Shown here piece by piece: positions 11,513 through 23,035 of a stretch of 64,000 bases of DNA; the stretch's first letter is position 1, and each line of letters begins with the position of its first letter. Source of the DNA: Colocasia esculenta (Eukaryota; Streptophyta; Magnoliopsida; Alismatales; Araceae). A program made the position numbers and the translations under genes. The stretch is taken from assembly GCA_014218235.1 (NCBI GenBank), contig CM024766.1:50681359-50745358 (forward strand), read 5' to 3'. The notes under the pieces were generated by a model that was not told where the DNA came from, searched no databases, and was given only the letters and a program-made list of their open reading frames with translations.

Positions 11513-14500
11513 GTGTGGATTTGTACGTCGATTTGTGTAGCAGTCCAGCTGCTAAGGTGTCATTGCCAGAAATTCCCCAGGCCCCTTTTAAGGTAACTAC
11601 TGAAAACCTTCTAATGCCTCCTCTCAGTCTTCCTAAACATCGTGGGCCTTCCTTTAAGGGTGGCATGCATACGAGATCTAAGGCCAGTGCTGCCGCTGGT
11701 CATTGTGGGTATGTATCATCATGATTAATAACTTCCTGTTCTGGAATATTAAGGGCCTCGCTAATAAGGCCTCCAAGCGAGTTCTCAAGCACTTGATTAA
11801 GAGGAATAGTATTCAGTTTTTAGCTATCTTTGAACCGAAATTGGATCTCCAAAAGGCCTCTCGCATTTGCAAATATTTACAAATGGACTTCTGTGTTAAT
11901 GATATCCTGATGGACTCTAAGATCTGGATTTTTATAACCAACCTGTCTCTTTCAAGACAATCTCGTATACCTCTCAACAGGTTACTGGTTTGCTCCTTAA
12001 AAATGGAACCCCGTTCATGTTGATCACTTCAGTCTATGTTAGTTGTCAACTTTATGAAAGAAGAGCTCTATTTGATGATGTTCTAGCTCTGGTTTATACT
12101 GTTAATGTCCCATGGTTGGTTTGAGGCGACTTTAATTCTGTTGCTCAAAGTTCTGAAAAGAAAGGTGTTTATTGCCCACACTTCATCTATGTTGGGTTTA
12201 ATGCTTTCATCTCTGCTGGTGGTCTCGTTGATGCTGGCTTTAAGGGTTCGCCATTTACATGGACAGATAAGAGAACTGGATCTCAATCTATCAAGGCTAG
12301 ACTTGACAGACTTTTTATTGATAATAAGTGTGCTATGAAATTTCCTGCATGCTCGGTGCAACATCTTTCTCGTGGTCCATCTAATCATGCTCCACTTTTG
12401 TTCAGTTAAATCAGGTGAACCAACAGCCATCACGCTTCATTTTTCAGAATAGTGGACCACACATGATACTTTCTTGGATTGTGTTAAAAGTGCTTGGTAT
12501 TCTGATGATCGGTGGTATGCTAATCCTTTCCTTAAGTTACAAGAGAAGCTTAAGACTGTCAAAAATGCTTTGAGAACCTGGAATAAGAATGTATTTGGTC
12601 ATATTGATACTAATCTTAAAAACGCTGAGGTGCATATTGCTGCTTGTCAGCAACATTTTTGATGATCCTACACCTACTAATCTTTCTTTGTTGAATGAAG
12701 CTAATGCTAAGCTTAGACATGTCTTGCATTGCCAGGAGATGTTTTGTGCCAAAAATCTAGAATTCAGTGGTTAGAAGATGGTGATAGAAATACGGCCTTC
12801 TACCATGCAGCTGTTAGAAGTCGCCGTTGCAGAAATCATATCCATAAACTTCGGGTTGATGGTCATTGGTGTGAGGACCAGGAGATTCTTAAATCTGAGG
12901 CTGAACGTTACTTTATTTCCCTTTTTTCTTCCGAACACCATGATATTGATAGTCATCTGCTTCAAGCTATTCCAATTTTATTACCCACCAGGATAATATC
13001 ATGCTTACTGCTATTTTCCTTCTGATGAAGAGGTTAGCTTGCTGTTTGGGGTATGAAAGGTAATAGTGCTCTGGGACCTCATGGTTTTACTGGGAACTTT
13101 TTCACTGCCTGCTGGGCAATGTTGGTAAGGATGTGACTGAGGCCCGTTGCTGGGTTCTTTGCTGGTTTCCTGCTTCCTAGAGGTGTTTCCTCTTCTATTA
13201 TCGCTCTTATTCCTAAGGTGGACACTCCCGCTACTTTTGGTGATTACCGCCCAATCAGTCTTTGTACTTTTTGTTACAAAATTGTGTTTGTTATTCTTAG
13301 CAAAAGGCTTACTCTAATATTGCCTACTATTATTTCCATGGAGTAGGGAGCCTTTGTCCAAGGAAGAAATATCATGGATAATGTTTTCTTGGCTAGGCAG
13401 TTGGCCGCTGATTTGGGCAGGAAAGTTCGTGGACACAATGTTATATTCAAGCTTGATATGATGAAAGCCTATGACAGAGTTGAATGGGACTTTCTACTGG
13501 CAGTCTTAAACAAGTTTGGTTTCTCTACTAGATTCACATCTCTTGTTGCCATGCTCATATCTAATGTTTGGTTCTCAGTTTTATTTAATGGTGCTCTAGC
13601 TGGGTATTTTAAATCATCTAGGGGCCTCCGGCAGAGAGACCCTATTGCGCCTGCTCTTTTCATCATTATGGAGGAGGCGTTGAGTAGGGGATGCGTATGC
13701 TCTTGGAAACTAAGGTCATTAGTCCCTATTCGGTCCTAGAGGCTGCAGGATTATGTCTCATCTTTTGTATGCTGATGATGCTCTTCTTTCCTTAATGCCA
13801 GGCTATAATATCCGGAAAATCATGAATTTTGTGAATATCTATGAAAGTCCTCTGGTCAAGGATTAATCATGAAAAAGCTCCTTTCTTATTGCTAAGAACG
13901 CCCCTTCTCAGCTGGCTTCTAGCATTACTAGACTGCTGGTTTTCATCGCCAAAGGATCTCATGACTTATCTAGGTGTGCCTATCAAGCAAGGTAAACAGT
14001 TATTGCGGATTACAGACTGTTAATGGATAAAGTTAATGTTTGCATTGGGTCCTGGAAATCAAGTTCCTGTCAAAGGCTGGGAGATTAACTTTGGTAAATT
14101 CAATTTTGTCTTCTATGCCTGTTTATCTTCTTACTGACTGCGTCGGCTACTCCTAAATTTGTTACTCTTTATATTGAACGACTTTGTTCTGCTTTCTTTT
14201 GGGGGTCCTAGCTGTGATAAGCGTAGACACTGGGTGTCTTGGGAGATTATTCAAAACCAGTTTAGAAGGTGGGCTTGGTGTTAGAATCTTTGGCATGTGC
14301 AGATGGCTATGGTTATCAAACTTCTTCTGGAATGTTCTGCATGGTTCTTCTCTGTGGGACATCTATGCTAAAGACCGGTATTGCTTAATGGCAATCTGAT
14401 ATCCCATCCGCATGGTATCTCTAAAAAGCCTTTAAAAAGCCTTTCCATGGTGATTTTGTCATTGTTAAGCAATATACTAGATAGGTGCTGGGCAATGGTG

Positions 14501-15000
14501 GTAACATCAGTTTTTTGCATGATGTTTGGATTGGTGATAAGCCTCTTAGGGAGCTTTCAGGAATATCCCCACTTCAGCAGTCGCCTAATGTTCGGGATGT
14601 TTTCTTAAACACTCACACCCTCTCTGCGTTACCTACTCCCTCAGGGTACTCAGGAGCTGATCCTTTCCAACTATGATGATTTCCTATTTGGACTGCTACC
14701 TCTTCTGGTAAATTTTCCACAAAGAGTGCCTATGATCTGGTCCGTTATCATGGTGTTCAAAGGTCGCCACTCCTTCAAATTTGGCATCACTGGTTTAGTA
14801 GGCGTGCTTCTCTCTTTGCTTGGTTACTTCTTTAGAGGGCAGTCCCTGTTGATAGTCACATTACGGATTGTGGTATTCCCCTTCCATCAAGGTGTTGCTA
14901 TTGTACTTGCCCTCATGTTGAGGATTTGAACCATCTGTTTGTGCATAGTGATCTGGCTAAGGCTCTGTGGTCTTGGGTCGCTCCTCTCCTCCAACCTGGA
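11513..15000 (+). pseudogene. LINE 5' segment on the plus strand: ORF1 end, endonuclease, reverse transcriptase, zinc-finger (zf-RVT)
   Basis: A short ORF1-like tail (11515-11724) is followed by the start of an APE-type endonuclease (NFLFWNIKGLANK..LAIFEPKLDL, from about 11723). Reverse transcriptase sequence is recognisable at about 13180-13780: DYRPISLC, FKLDMMKAYDRVEW, GLRQRDPIAPALF (usually QGDP) and the catalytic YADD at 13768-13779. The LGNGG..FLHDVWIGD block (about 14487) and a zf-RVT domain (about 14720-14990, HLFVHSDLAKALWSW) follow. Many frameshifts and stops make it dead. It has no RNase H and no poly-A at its right end; both lie on the minus strand at 10541-11512. Confidence 0.85.
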
Positions 15001-15268
15001 ATTGGAATTCACACAGGTCAGTACCATGCACGTCGCCCACGGTTTCCAGAAGCAGGTTATCATGAGTCCTAGGCTCAAGAGCAGGGCCGAAAGATAGCGG
15101 ACCAGGCAAATGAGTAGCGGTGTCAACAGGATTAGGATCCCTAGGCAACGGGACAAGAGTGGTCGACTGCTTAGTGGTAATATCCTTTGAAACTGAGGCA
15201 CCCTTCCGATGGATGACCGCCACTCAAGATCATTGCTCTTACCCTTGAAAGACGTAGGATCAGCCCTT
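15001..15268. other. Unassigned spacer between LINE and satellite
   Basis: No recognisable domain. The minus strand has an open, proline-rich stretch (14957-15223) that could be a LINE ORF1 remnant, but I see no diagnostic motif. It ends where the satellite begins. Confidence 0.4.
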
Positions 15269-16543
15269 GGATTTGGACCCTCAAACCTAGCTAAGTTCCT
15301 CCTTTTAAACAAAACAAAATAAAACTAACTTGGTTAAGGTGAATTTGAGCGTCGAGCTCAAACAGGGAGTCCGAATTAAACTCCGTCAGTTTTCACAAGT
15401 CACAATCATCGCCCTGGCCGTGCTGGAAAAAATCGAAGCCCAATCGGATTAGTATTTCTAATTTTGGACCACCAAATGTAAGTTCTTCATTTTTAAAGTA
15501 TACTAACTTGCTTAAGGTAAATTTGAGCGTCGAGCTAAAATCAGAAGTCCGAATTGAAATCTGTCAGTTTCCACAAGTCACAATCATCGCTCTGGCCGTG
15601 CTGGAAAAAACCGGAGGTTAATCGGATTAGTATTTCTAATTTTGGACCCCAAACCCTAAGTTCTTTATTTTTAAACTAAACTAACTTGCTTAATGTGAAT
15701 TTGAGTGCCGAGTGCAAATCGGGAGTCCAAATTGAACTCTGTCAGTTTCCACAAGTCACACTTATCACCTCAAGCGTGCTGGAACAAATCGGAGGCCGAT
15801 CAGATTAGTATTTCTAACTTTGGACCCTCAAACCTAGCTAAGTTCTTCATTTTTAAACAAACACAAACGAAACTAACTTGCTTAAGGTGAATTTGAGTGG
15901 CCAAGCTCAAATCGGGAGTCCAAATTAAACTCCGTCAGTTTCCACAAGTCACAATCATTGTCCTAGCCGTGTGGAAAATATCGGAGGCCAATCGGATTAA
16001 TATTTTAATTTTGGATGCCCAAATGTAAGTTCTTTATTTTTAAAGTAAACTAACTTGTTAGGTGAATTTGAGCGTCGAGCTCAAACTGAGAGTTCAAATT
16101 GAACTCTGTTAGTTTCCACAAGTCACAATCATCGTCGTGGCCGTGCTGGAAAAAATCGAAGGCCAATCGGATTAATTAGTATTTCTAATTTGGACTCCTA
16201 AACTAGTTTTCATTTTTAAAACTAAACTAACTTACTTAATGTGAATTTGGCACGAGCTCAAAACCTGGACTCGAATTGTACTCTGTCAGTTTTCATAAGT
16301 CACAGGCTATCACCCCGACGTGCTGGAACAAACTGGAGGCCGATCGAATTAGTATTTCTCATTTTGGACACCTAAAACCTAACTAAGGTTCTTCTTTGGG
16401 TGAAACAAAACTAAAATTAAACAAACTTGCTTAAGGAGATTTGCGCGACGAGATGTAAACCGGGAGTCCGAATTGAACTCTGTCAGTTTCACAAGCACAA
16501 ATCTGCCTAAGCCGTGCTGGAAAAAACCGAAGGCAATCGGATT
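15269..16543. repeat. ~178-bp satellite array, left part
   Basis: Seven tandem units. The junction word GGATT (or a one-base variant) starts units at 15269, 15446, 15624, 15802, 15994, 16169, 16346 and 16539, giving periods of 175-193 bp. Each unit carries the blocks TAGTATTTCTAATTTTGGAC, GTCAGTTTCCACAAGTCACA and CGTGCTGGAAAAAA. Units are clearly diverged from one another. A period near 178 bp is nucleosome-sized, common for plant satellites. The array is interrupted by TE-2 at the GGATT of the last unit. Confidence 0.93.
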
Positions 16544-19500
16544 TGTAAGACCCTCGAATTTCCGTCGTATTTTTCGTATTATGTGTATATGTGTTGAGTA
16601 TGTATGTACGTATTTACGTAGGTATTAAAATAGTATAATTACGTGTACATGTGTTTATATTAACGTAAATAGTGTATGTATTGCATGATGATAGTGTGAA
16701 TATAATACCATGTACTTATTGCATGTATAGAAGCTTGGTATGCATGGTTTCTGCATAAATTAGGGTTCTGGCCGAAGGCCCTATTGGCGTCAATCCCCAG
16801 GCCGTTGAGGTGGTGTTAGCGTCCAGCCCTGGACGCCAACCCTAATTCCGGCGTCTAGCGATCTGGACGTCGACTTCTCTGGCCTGCATGCGCAGCAGAG
16901 CTGCTGTCTTCTGAAGCAAGGCATGGCAACCATTGGGGGGATGTCCCCCAACGGCTCTGAGGGTGTCCCATCACCCTAGTGAGTGGGAGAAAGACCCTCT
17001 TTAGGTCTGAACCCGAAATGGCTCTCCCCATTCTCCCTTCACCCTTGCAAGAGGAGAGAAGTGAGAAAGAAAAACCCTAGGTGAGCTGTGAGAAAAACCC
17101 ATTTTTGAACCCCCAAATCCGACCCCTTGGAGGTTCATTGAAGATCTTCTGCATCAAGGAGGAAGCTGAAGCATAGGGGAAGGCCTCCCATCATCCCTCG
17201 GCGTGGAGATCAACCAGGAGCTCGGAGGAAGGCAATCTTGGAGGCACTTCTGCAACTTCTTGGAACTGCCCAAGGAGGTCTTCTTCGAGCCATAAATCTC
17301 TTGGAGGATTTTAGAGAGGCAAGTGACCTATCTATGGGTCCCCGTATGAGTCTAGGAGGTTTTATGATTTTTATGAATTTTCCTCGAGTCCTAGACCCTC
17401 CATTTCACCCAAATTTCAGAGCTCGGGTCTGTGTTTCTGCACAGACCTGAGTAAACGGCAAGGTCCCTGGACGCCCAGTTCATCCTTGGCGTCCATCGAC
17501 CATGCCGCTGACTCTGAGTCAGCGGCCAGAGACCGCCGTCTAGTTCTTCAGGACAGAACAGTGAGCTGTTCTGTCCCTCTTATACGTTAATTTCGTTATG
17601 ATTTCCGTGATGAGGATATATGGTATTCCTATACGCTACGTAGGTTATCATTTGTGGTGTGTGTGATGGTGAATGTGGAAAATTCGTGTCTAAACTTGTG
17701 AGCATGACTTGTAGATAATTTTGCAAACCCATGTTCCATGACTAGAATAATGTGAATGCCTTGATTTCGGTCTAATCATGAAGATTGTGGGTCAGCATGT
17801 GTGTTTGCAAATTTAGGAAACTTATCCATGATGTGCAATTGTGAATAGTTTCGGTTCGATAAAATAGAAGTATGTAAAAATGATTCGTAGTGTTAAATCC
17901 ATAGATGTATGAATTAGGAAATTTTGTACTCTAATTTCATGCATATGTGGTAGCTTATGGTTAACAGCAAGTGGTAAATTGCATGATGTGTAAATTCCAT
18001 GTTAGTAAGTTGTGAATAATATGCTAATTAGGTGTTTGATTTTCTGTAAATCCTATTTAGCTCAGAAAAATCTGAAAATTGAGGGTATGATTTGGAACCC
18101 GAAAACAGCATGTGGTTAAAATTTCAGGTCAATTGGAACAGTAAATAAAAAGTTATGTGTTTCATGTGAAATGTGATAATTCGTACATATGATCGAAAGT
18201 GATTAGATTTTGTTTAAAACCAGCATGATTGGTGTGTTTACTATGTGTTGAATCTTGAAAACTCTGTAGTACCATGTTAGGAAAAACAGAGGTGTTCATG
18301 TGAGTAAGAAAGTGAATGAGATGAAGAGTGTCAAGTGTAAAACATGTGTAAAACGGTAAATGTGTAAAAGTGTAAACTGTGCCAATGTGATACTGCTTCC
18401 GAGAAGGCAGTGGAGCCGTATCAGGGAAAAGTCCCCCTGAGAAAGTTCATTGTGTTAAGTGACCCTAAGGGCATTAGGGGGAAATCCTGGAGGTGGACAA
18501 GTACCACTGGTTAGGGTGGAGACTTGTTCTCCCGGTCTGCGCAGTCCAAGAGTCGCCATTGTATTGCCTAGATGGCGTCTATGTGATGTGATGTGATGTG
18601 TTGTGTCCTTCTTTGGTGGTTTGGACTATGTGTCACGGCACTAAAATATGTGAAGTGTAATGTGTAAAGTGTATGTGACCATGTGTAAATGTGTAAGTGA
18701 TATGTGAATGTGTATGTGTAAAGTGAACCATGTGAAAGAGGAAACTAGTGTAAAGAAAAATGTGAAATCTTAGATATGTAAATGTGTTATAGAAACCATG
18801 TGAAACTAAATCTGAAACCAAGTGAATTCAGAAAATGCATGTTATATTCTCATGTTTGTGTGTGCAAAAGTGTTTAGAATCCATGTTAGGAACAACAATG
18901 AGTATGTGAGTAAAATGGCATGATGGATTGTTCATGTGTTATGTTTAAGCAACGTTGTAGCTTTCATGTGTAGGTTTATAGTCATTGAACCATGTGAAAT
19001 CAGCAACCTAAAGCATGTGAAAAAAGTTATGTATGTACTTAAGAACATGTGGAATCCATGCTAATTATGTTCCCCGTTCATGTATGTAAATTGTTCATGT
19101 CAATAGCTCTCACGTTTCGATTAAAGTCTCATGAGTGAATTGAATAGAGACCATGTGATAGGTGAATGTTATTTTTGAAATCTGAAAGCATGCGTTATGT
19201 ATAAAATTGTAGAACCTTCATGATAGGTTGAAAACTTAAATGGACTAGCATGCTATGTGTTGCTAATTGTAATGTGCGTGTAGAAACCACTAGGACTTGT
19301 ACGTGTATATCATGCATAGTGTTACTTGCTGAGTCCCTGGACTCACTCCTTGCTTCGGCGTACAGGTATAGTTGGTGACACAGTACCCAGGAGGAGGCAG
19401 CGGAGACGGACTCCGAGCGTGGAGACTAGCCAGTTTTGAGATCTTGTGATTGTGTACTTCTTAGTATGTACTTGGACATTGTATTAGAATTATCATTAAA

Positions 19501-19766
19501 GAATGTAATATGTGGACATTTGTATTTCTATTTCAGCAAATTAAATCATGTGAACTTTAGTTCCTTTTTGCAAATTGTAAACTGCATGTATGTTTAATGT
19601 GGATGATGAATGAATGGAGATAGTTCTTTTACTTCCGCTACTCTGTTATATATATTCGCGTGTATCTCAGCTTGTATCGTTGGGTAAATGTCCCACTGTG
19701 GCTGGCAGCACTCGCTATACCGACGTGGGTTGGTATAACCGTACCGGTATAATGAGGGCCGTCACA
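16544..19766 (+). repeat. TE-2 left LTR
   Basis: It contains GC-rich inverted repeats (16819-16836: GCGTCCAG-CC-CTGGACGC; 17504-17526: GCCGCTGACT-CTG-AGTCAGCGGC). A GC-type splice-donor-like AGAG/GCAAGT is at 17319, the three-hairpin region is at 18421-18577, and an acceptor-like GCGTACAG/GT is near 19368. The last 60 bp form a stem (TATACCG...CGGTATA). Confidence 0.93.
18421..18577 (+). other. Three-hairpin RNA-like region in the TE-2 left LTR
   Basis: Hairpin A is 18421-18440 (TCAGGG, loop AAAAGTCC, CCCTGA). Hairpin B is 18518-18532 (GGAGA, 5-nt loop, TCTCC). Hairpin C is 18554-18577 (CGCCAT, 12-nt loop containing TTGCCT, ATGGCG). The copy in the right LTR is at about 26564-26720. Loops are better conserved than stems across elements. 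Confidence 0.75.
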
Positions 19767-19771
19767 GAGAT

Positions 19772-19783
19772 TGGTATCAGAGC
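19772..19783 (+). other. TE-2 primer binding site (initiator tRNA-Met)
   Basis: TGGTATCAGAGC begins six bases after the LTR end, as in the related TE-3. Confidence 0.92.
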
Positions 19784-20160
19784 GACCGGTTGAGATTACA
19801 CATGAATATAACTAAGTCATCATCCCCATTGCATGCTAAGTATGTCCACATGTGTAGAAAACACTAATAAGAAGTGAAAAATAGATAAGAAAATGGTTAG
19901 AAAACTTAGTAACCTAGCTCTAATGGTGGCTGAAATTTTATTACAGCCATGGCTTCCCGTGGACGACGTGGAGGTGCGCCAGCTCGCGACGACGAGCAGA
20001 GGCGTGAGGAGCGGGCGGAGCAGCAGGCCCCGGCCCCACAGGGTCCTGTGCTTCCCCACCACCGCCAGTGGATTATGGAGTGTTCATGCAAGGTCTGGTG
20101 CAAGCCATGCAGACCCAGGCACACACTCAGGCAGCACTCCAGGCCCAGTTGGAGGCCCAG

Positions 20161-20245
20161 GTAAAATGATAAAACAACTAAGTAGTCTGCTATTTGAATT
20201 GTATATATTGTGTTTATTGTATATTGCTTGTGTTTAATGTAGCAG
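20161..20245 (+). other. Intron 1 in TE-2 gag (85 bp)
   Basis: It starts GTAAAATG after GCCCAG and ends AATGTAGCAG before GCTCAGGCC. It is AT-rich, unlike the GC-rich exons, contains in-frame stops, and is phase 0. An alternative acceptor three bases upstream (20242) would add one Gln. Confidence 0.8.
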
Positions 20246-20437
20246 GCTCAGGCCCCAGCTCAGGACCATGGTGGACCTTCCATCATGGAGCGATTCAAGA
20301 GGATGACCCCACCCTCTTTTAAGGGGGAGAGTGATCCGCTTTTGGCAGAAAGCTGGATGAGGGAGATCGAGAAAATCTTCCGAGCTATCAGGTGTCCTGA
20401 CGAGGACAAGGTGACCTTAGCCACCTACATGCTACAG

Positions 20438-20505
20438 GTATGCTTTAGATTATGCTTGAATGTTGTTGTTATTTGTTAGTTAGAGCTTATGAAGGTGTGT
20501 TGCAG
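20438..20505 (+). other. Intron 2 in TE-2 gag (68 bp)
   Basis: CTACAG/GTATGC at the donor and GTGTTGCAG/GAGAGA at the acceptor. It is T-rich, with possible branch sequences (TTAGTTAG), and phase 0. Removal joins TYMLQ to ERADVWW, colinear with the intronless Gag of TE-1. At 68 bp it is near the lower limit of plant introns. Confidence 0.8.
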
Positions 20506-21080
20506 GAGAGAGCTGATGTATGGTGGTCCTCCCTACTGCGTACGCGCTTCGAGGACGGAGCAGTAGATGTGGCGTGGGACGCGTTCGTGAGGCTCTTCCG
20601 AGCCAAGTTCGTCCCAGAGCACATCCAGGACAAGATGGAGCAAGAATTCCTTTCCCTGACGCAAGGATCGATGACCGTCCTAGAATACGAGGCAAGGTTT
20701 TCTGAACTCTCTAAATATGCACCGCACATAGTAGAGGATGAGCGCAGGAAGACCAAGAAGTTCGTGATGGGTCTCAAACCATCACTGAGGACGAGGCTCG
20801 TGGCGTTCGACCACCGCACGCTAGACGAGGCCCTCAGCGCAGCCTGCAGACAGGAGGGAGAAATGGAGCAGTATCTAGAGGAGAAGAAGGCTTCAGCAGA
20901 AGAGGCGGCAGCGACATTCCAGCGGCAAGAGATAGAGGAAAACGGTGTACCAGACACCGCAGAAACAAGTGGCAGTCAGCAACTATCAGGTACCCTCTGT
21001 ACGTTCCCCCGGTGCGAAGAAGGAGTGTCCCCATTGTGGGAAGACCCATGGAGGTTCGGAGTGTGGTTAGTAGCGGGTAG

Positions 21081-21620
21081 ATGCCTAAAGTGTGGGAGCA
21101 GCGACCACAAGATCAAGGATTGCCCGAGGCTTCAGCAGGAAGCTCAGCGAGGGCGCCAGTACCAGCAGTAGCGGCAGCCGCGCCAGCTACAGGACGACCA
21201 GGAAGGCCTCGAGCCCCAGCTCGAGTGTTTGCGTTAGCTCGTGAGGACGCCGAGCAGGCGGAGCATGTCACCGAAGGTACAGTTTTACTTTTCGGTGTGC
21301 ACGCTCGGGTTTTGTTTGATACGGGTGCTACTCACTCGTTCATTTCCGAGCGGTTCGCTAGGCAGTTAGCCCTAGAGTCAGGCATAGAGTCTGAGGAGTT
21401 AGAGGTTCCCTTGTCTGTGCACACCCCTGCGGGTACGGTATCGACTAGGAAGTGCATTCCGTCGTTACCTGTGTGCATTGAGGATAGGTTCCTAGATGGG
21501 TGTTTCTTCTTGCTAAAGATGAAGGACTATGATTGTATTCTTGGTCTGGATTGGCTAGAGGAGCACTATGCGTTAGTGGATTGTCGTAGGAAGAAGAGAT
21601 TGTTTCCGCATTCCTGGTGA
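21081..21620 (+). pseudogene. TE-2 zinc knuckle and aspartic protease
   Basis: After the second zinc knuckle comes an Ala/Pro-rich linker and the retropepsin-like domain. The active site is LFDTGATHSF with D at 21318-21320 and an intact DTG. ILGLDWLEEH near 21539 is the second conserved protease block. The protease would process the polyprotein. The frame is lost near 21590-21600, before the connection to reverse transcriptase. Confidence 0.88.
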
Positions 21621-21639
21621 GGATGAGTTCTCTCATCCC

Positions 21640-23006
21640 TTGCCAAAGAACTTAGCGGGAAAGTTAGTCATCTCTGCCATGAAGGCGATGCGCATGGTGA
21701 ACAAGGGTTGTGACGCATTTCTTGCCAGCGTTATGCTAGTACCCGATGCTGGTTCGTCACTGACTCTTGCAGAGATCGATGTGGTGCAGGACTTTCCAGA
21801 TGTCTTTCCCGATGACTTGTCTGGATTGCCACCGGATAGGGAGATAGAGTTCACTATAGAGTTGCTTCCAGGCACCTCTCCTATCTCGAAGGCCCCATAT
21901 CGGATGGCCCCTGCAGAATTAGCCGAGTTGAGGAAGCAATTGCAAGAATTGCTCGATAAGGGATTATTCGCCCAGTGTTTCCCCTTGGGGCGCACCTGTA
22001 TTATTCGTCAAGAAGAAAGACGGGTCACTTCGGTTGTGCATTGATTATAGAAAGCTAAACCAGGTGACTGTGAAGAACAGGTATCCCTTACCTCGGATTG
22101 ATGATCTGTTTGACCAGTTGCGAGAGGCATCAGTCTTTTCCAAGATTGACTTGCGATCTGGTTATCATCAGTTGAAGATTAGGAGTGAGGATGTGTCCAA
22201 GACGGCATTTAGAACCCGTTATGGACATTATGAGTTTTTGGTTCTTCCTTTCGGATTGACCAACGCCCCTGCAGCGTTCATGGATCTCATGAACGGGTGT
22301 TTAGTCCGTATTTAGATAGTTTGTTGTTGTGTTTATTGATGACGTGTTGGTCTATTCTCCGGATGAGGCCACACATCGTCAGCATTTGAGGTTAGTCTTA
22401 GAGGTTCTCCGTGAGCACAAACTGTATGCAAAGTACAGCAAGTGCGAGTTCTGGTTGCGCGAGGTTCACTTTCTCGGGCATGTTATCTCCGGCGCTGGTG
22501 TAGCTGTTGATCCAGCAAAGATCCAGGCAGTTATGGATTGGGATGTTCCCAAGACTCCTTCGGAGATTCGTAGTTTCCTTGGGTTAGCTGGTTACTATCG
22601 GCGATTCATTGAGGGTTTCTCATCCATCGCCGCCCCTATGACAAAGCTGACCAGAAAGGGTGAGAAGTTTGTATGGTCTGAGGCATGTGAGCGCAGCTTT
22701 CAGCTATTGAAGGCTAAGCTTACTTCTGCTCCGGTATTGGTATTGCCCAGTGGTCTAGAAGGCTTTGCCATTTATACGGATGCATCTCAGATTGGTTTAG
22801 GCTGTGTGCTCATGCAGCAAGAGAGGGTAGTAGCTTATGCTTCTCGTCAGTTGAAGGAGCATGAGAGGAACTATCCGACTCATGATTTGGAGCTAGCAGC
22901 TGTGGTTCATGCACTAAAGATCTGGAGGCACTATCTTTATGGTGTCAGATTTGAGGTGTTTACCGACCACAAGAGCTTGAGGTATCTTTTTCCCAAAAGG
23001 AATTAA
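21640..23006 (+). pseudogene. TE-2 reverse transcriptase and RNase H
   Basis: This occupies three frame segments: 21640-22044, 22034-22315 and 22329-23006. Motifs are DVFPDDLSGLPP at the start and CIDYRKLNQVTVKNRYPLPR. KIDLRSGYHQLKI and the catalytic VFIDDVLVYS (about 22332) follow. RNase H has IYTDASQIGLGCVLMQ and FTDHKSLRYLF. Breaks fall near 21980, 22305 and 23000, each needing one base. All catalytic residues I can see are intact, so damage is limited to indels. Confidence 0.9.
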
Positions 23007-23035
23007 ACCTGAGGCAGAGAAGATGGATTGAGTTC

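Larger units (their letters stand above)
19949..21171 (+). pseudogene. TE-2 gag (three exons, two introns) with zinc knuckles
   Basis: The ATG at 19949 follows a TTTTATTACAG acceptor-like site. Exon 1 (to 20160) changes frame once near 20055 and ends in a Gln-rich stretch. Exon 2 is 20246-20437 (64 codons; MERFKRMTPPSFKGESDPLL begins the capsid-like region). Exon 3 starts at 20506 and continues ERADVWWSSL. With both introns removed the capsid region reads through, matching the uninterrupted TE-1 Gag (LEKDARAWW at the second junction). Zinc knuckles follow: CPHCGKTHGGSEC, in a shifted frame near 21018-21063, and CLKCGSSDHKIKDC near 21082. Confidence 0.85.

Noticed and set aside
14887..15312. 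Minus-strand gene opposite the LINE
   Set aside because: Partly the shadow of zf-RVT and partly unassigned spacer; no motif.
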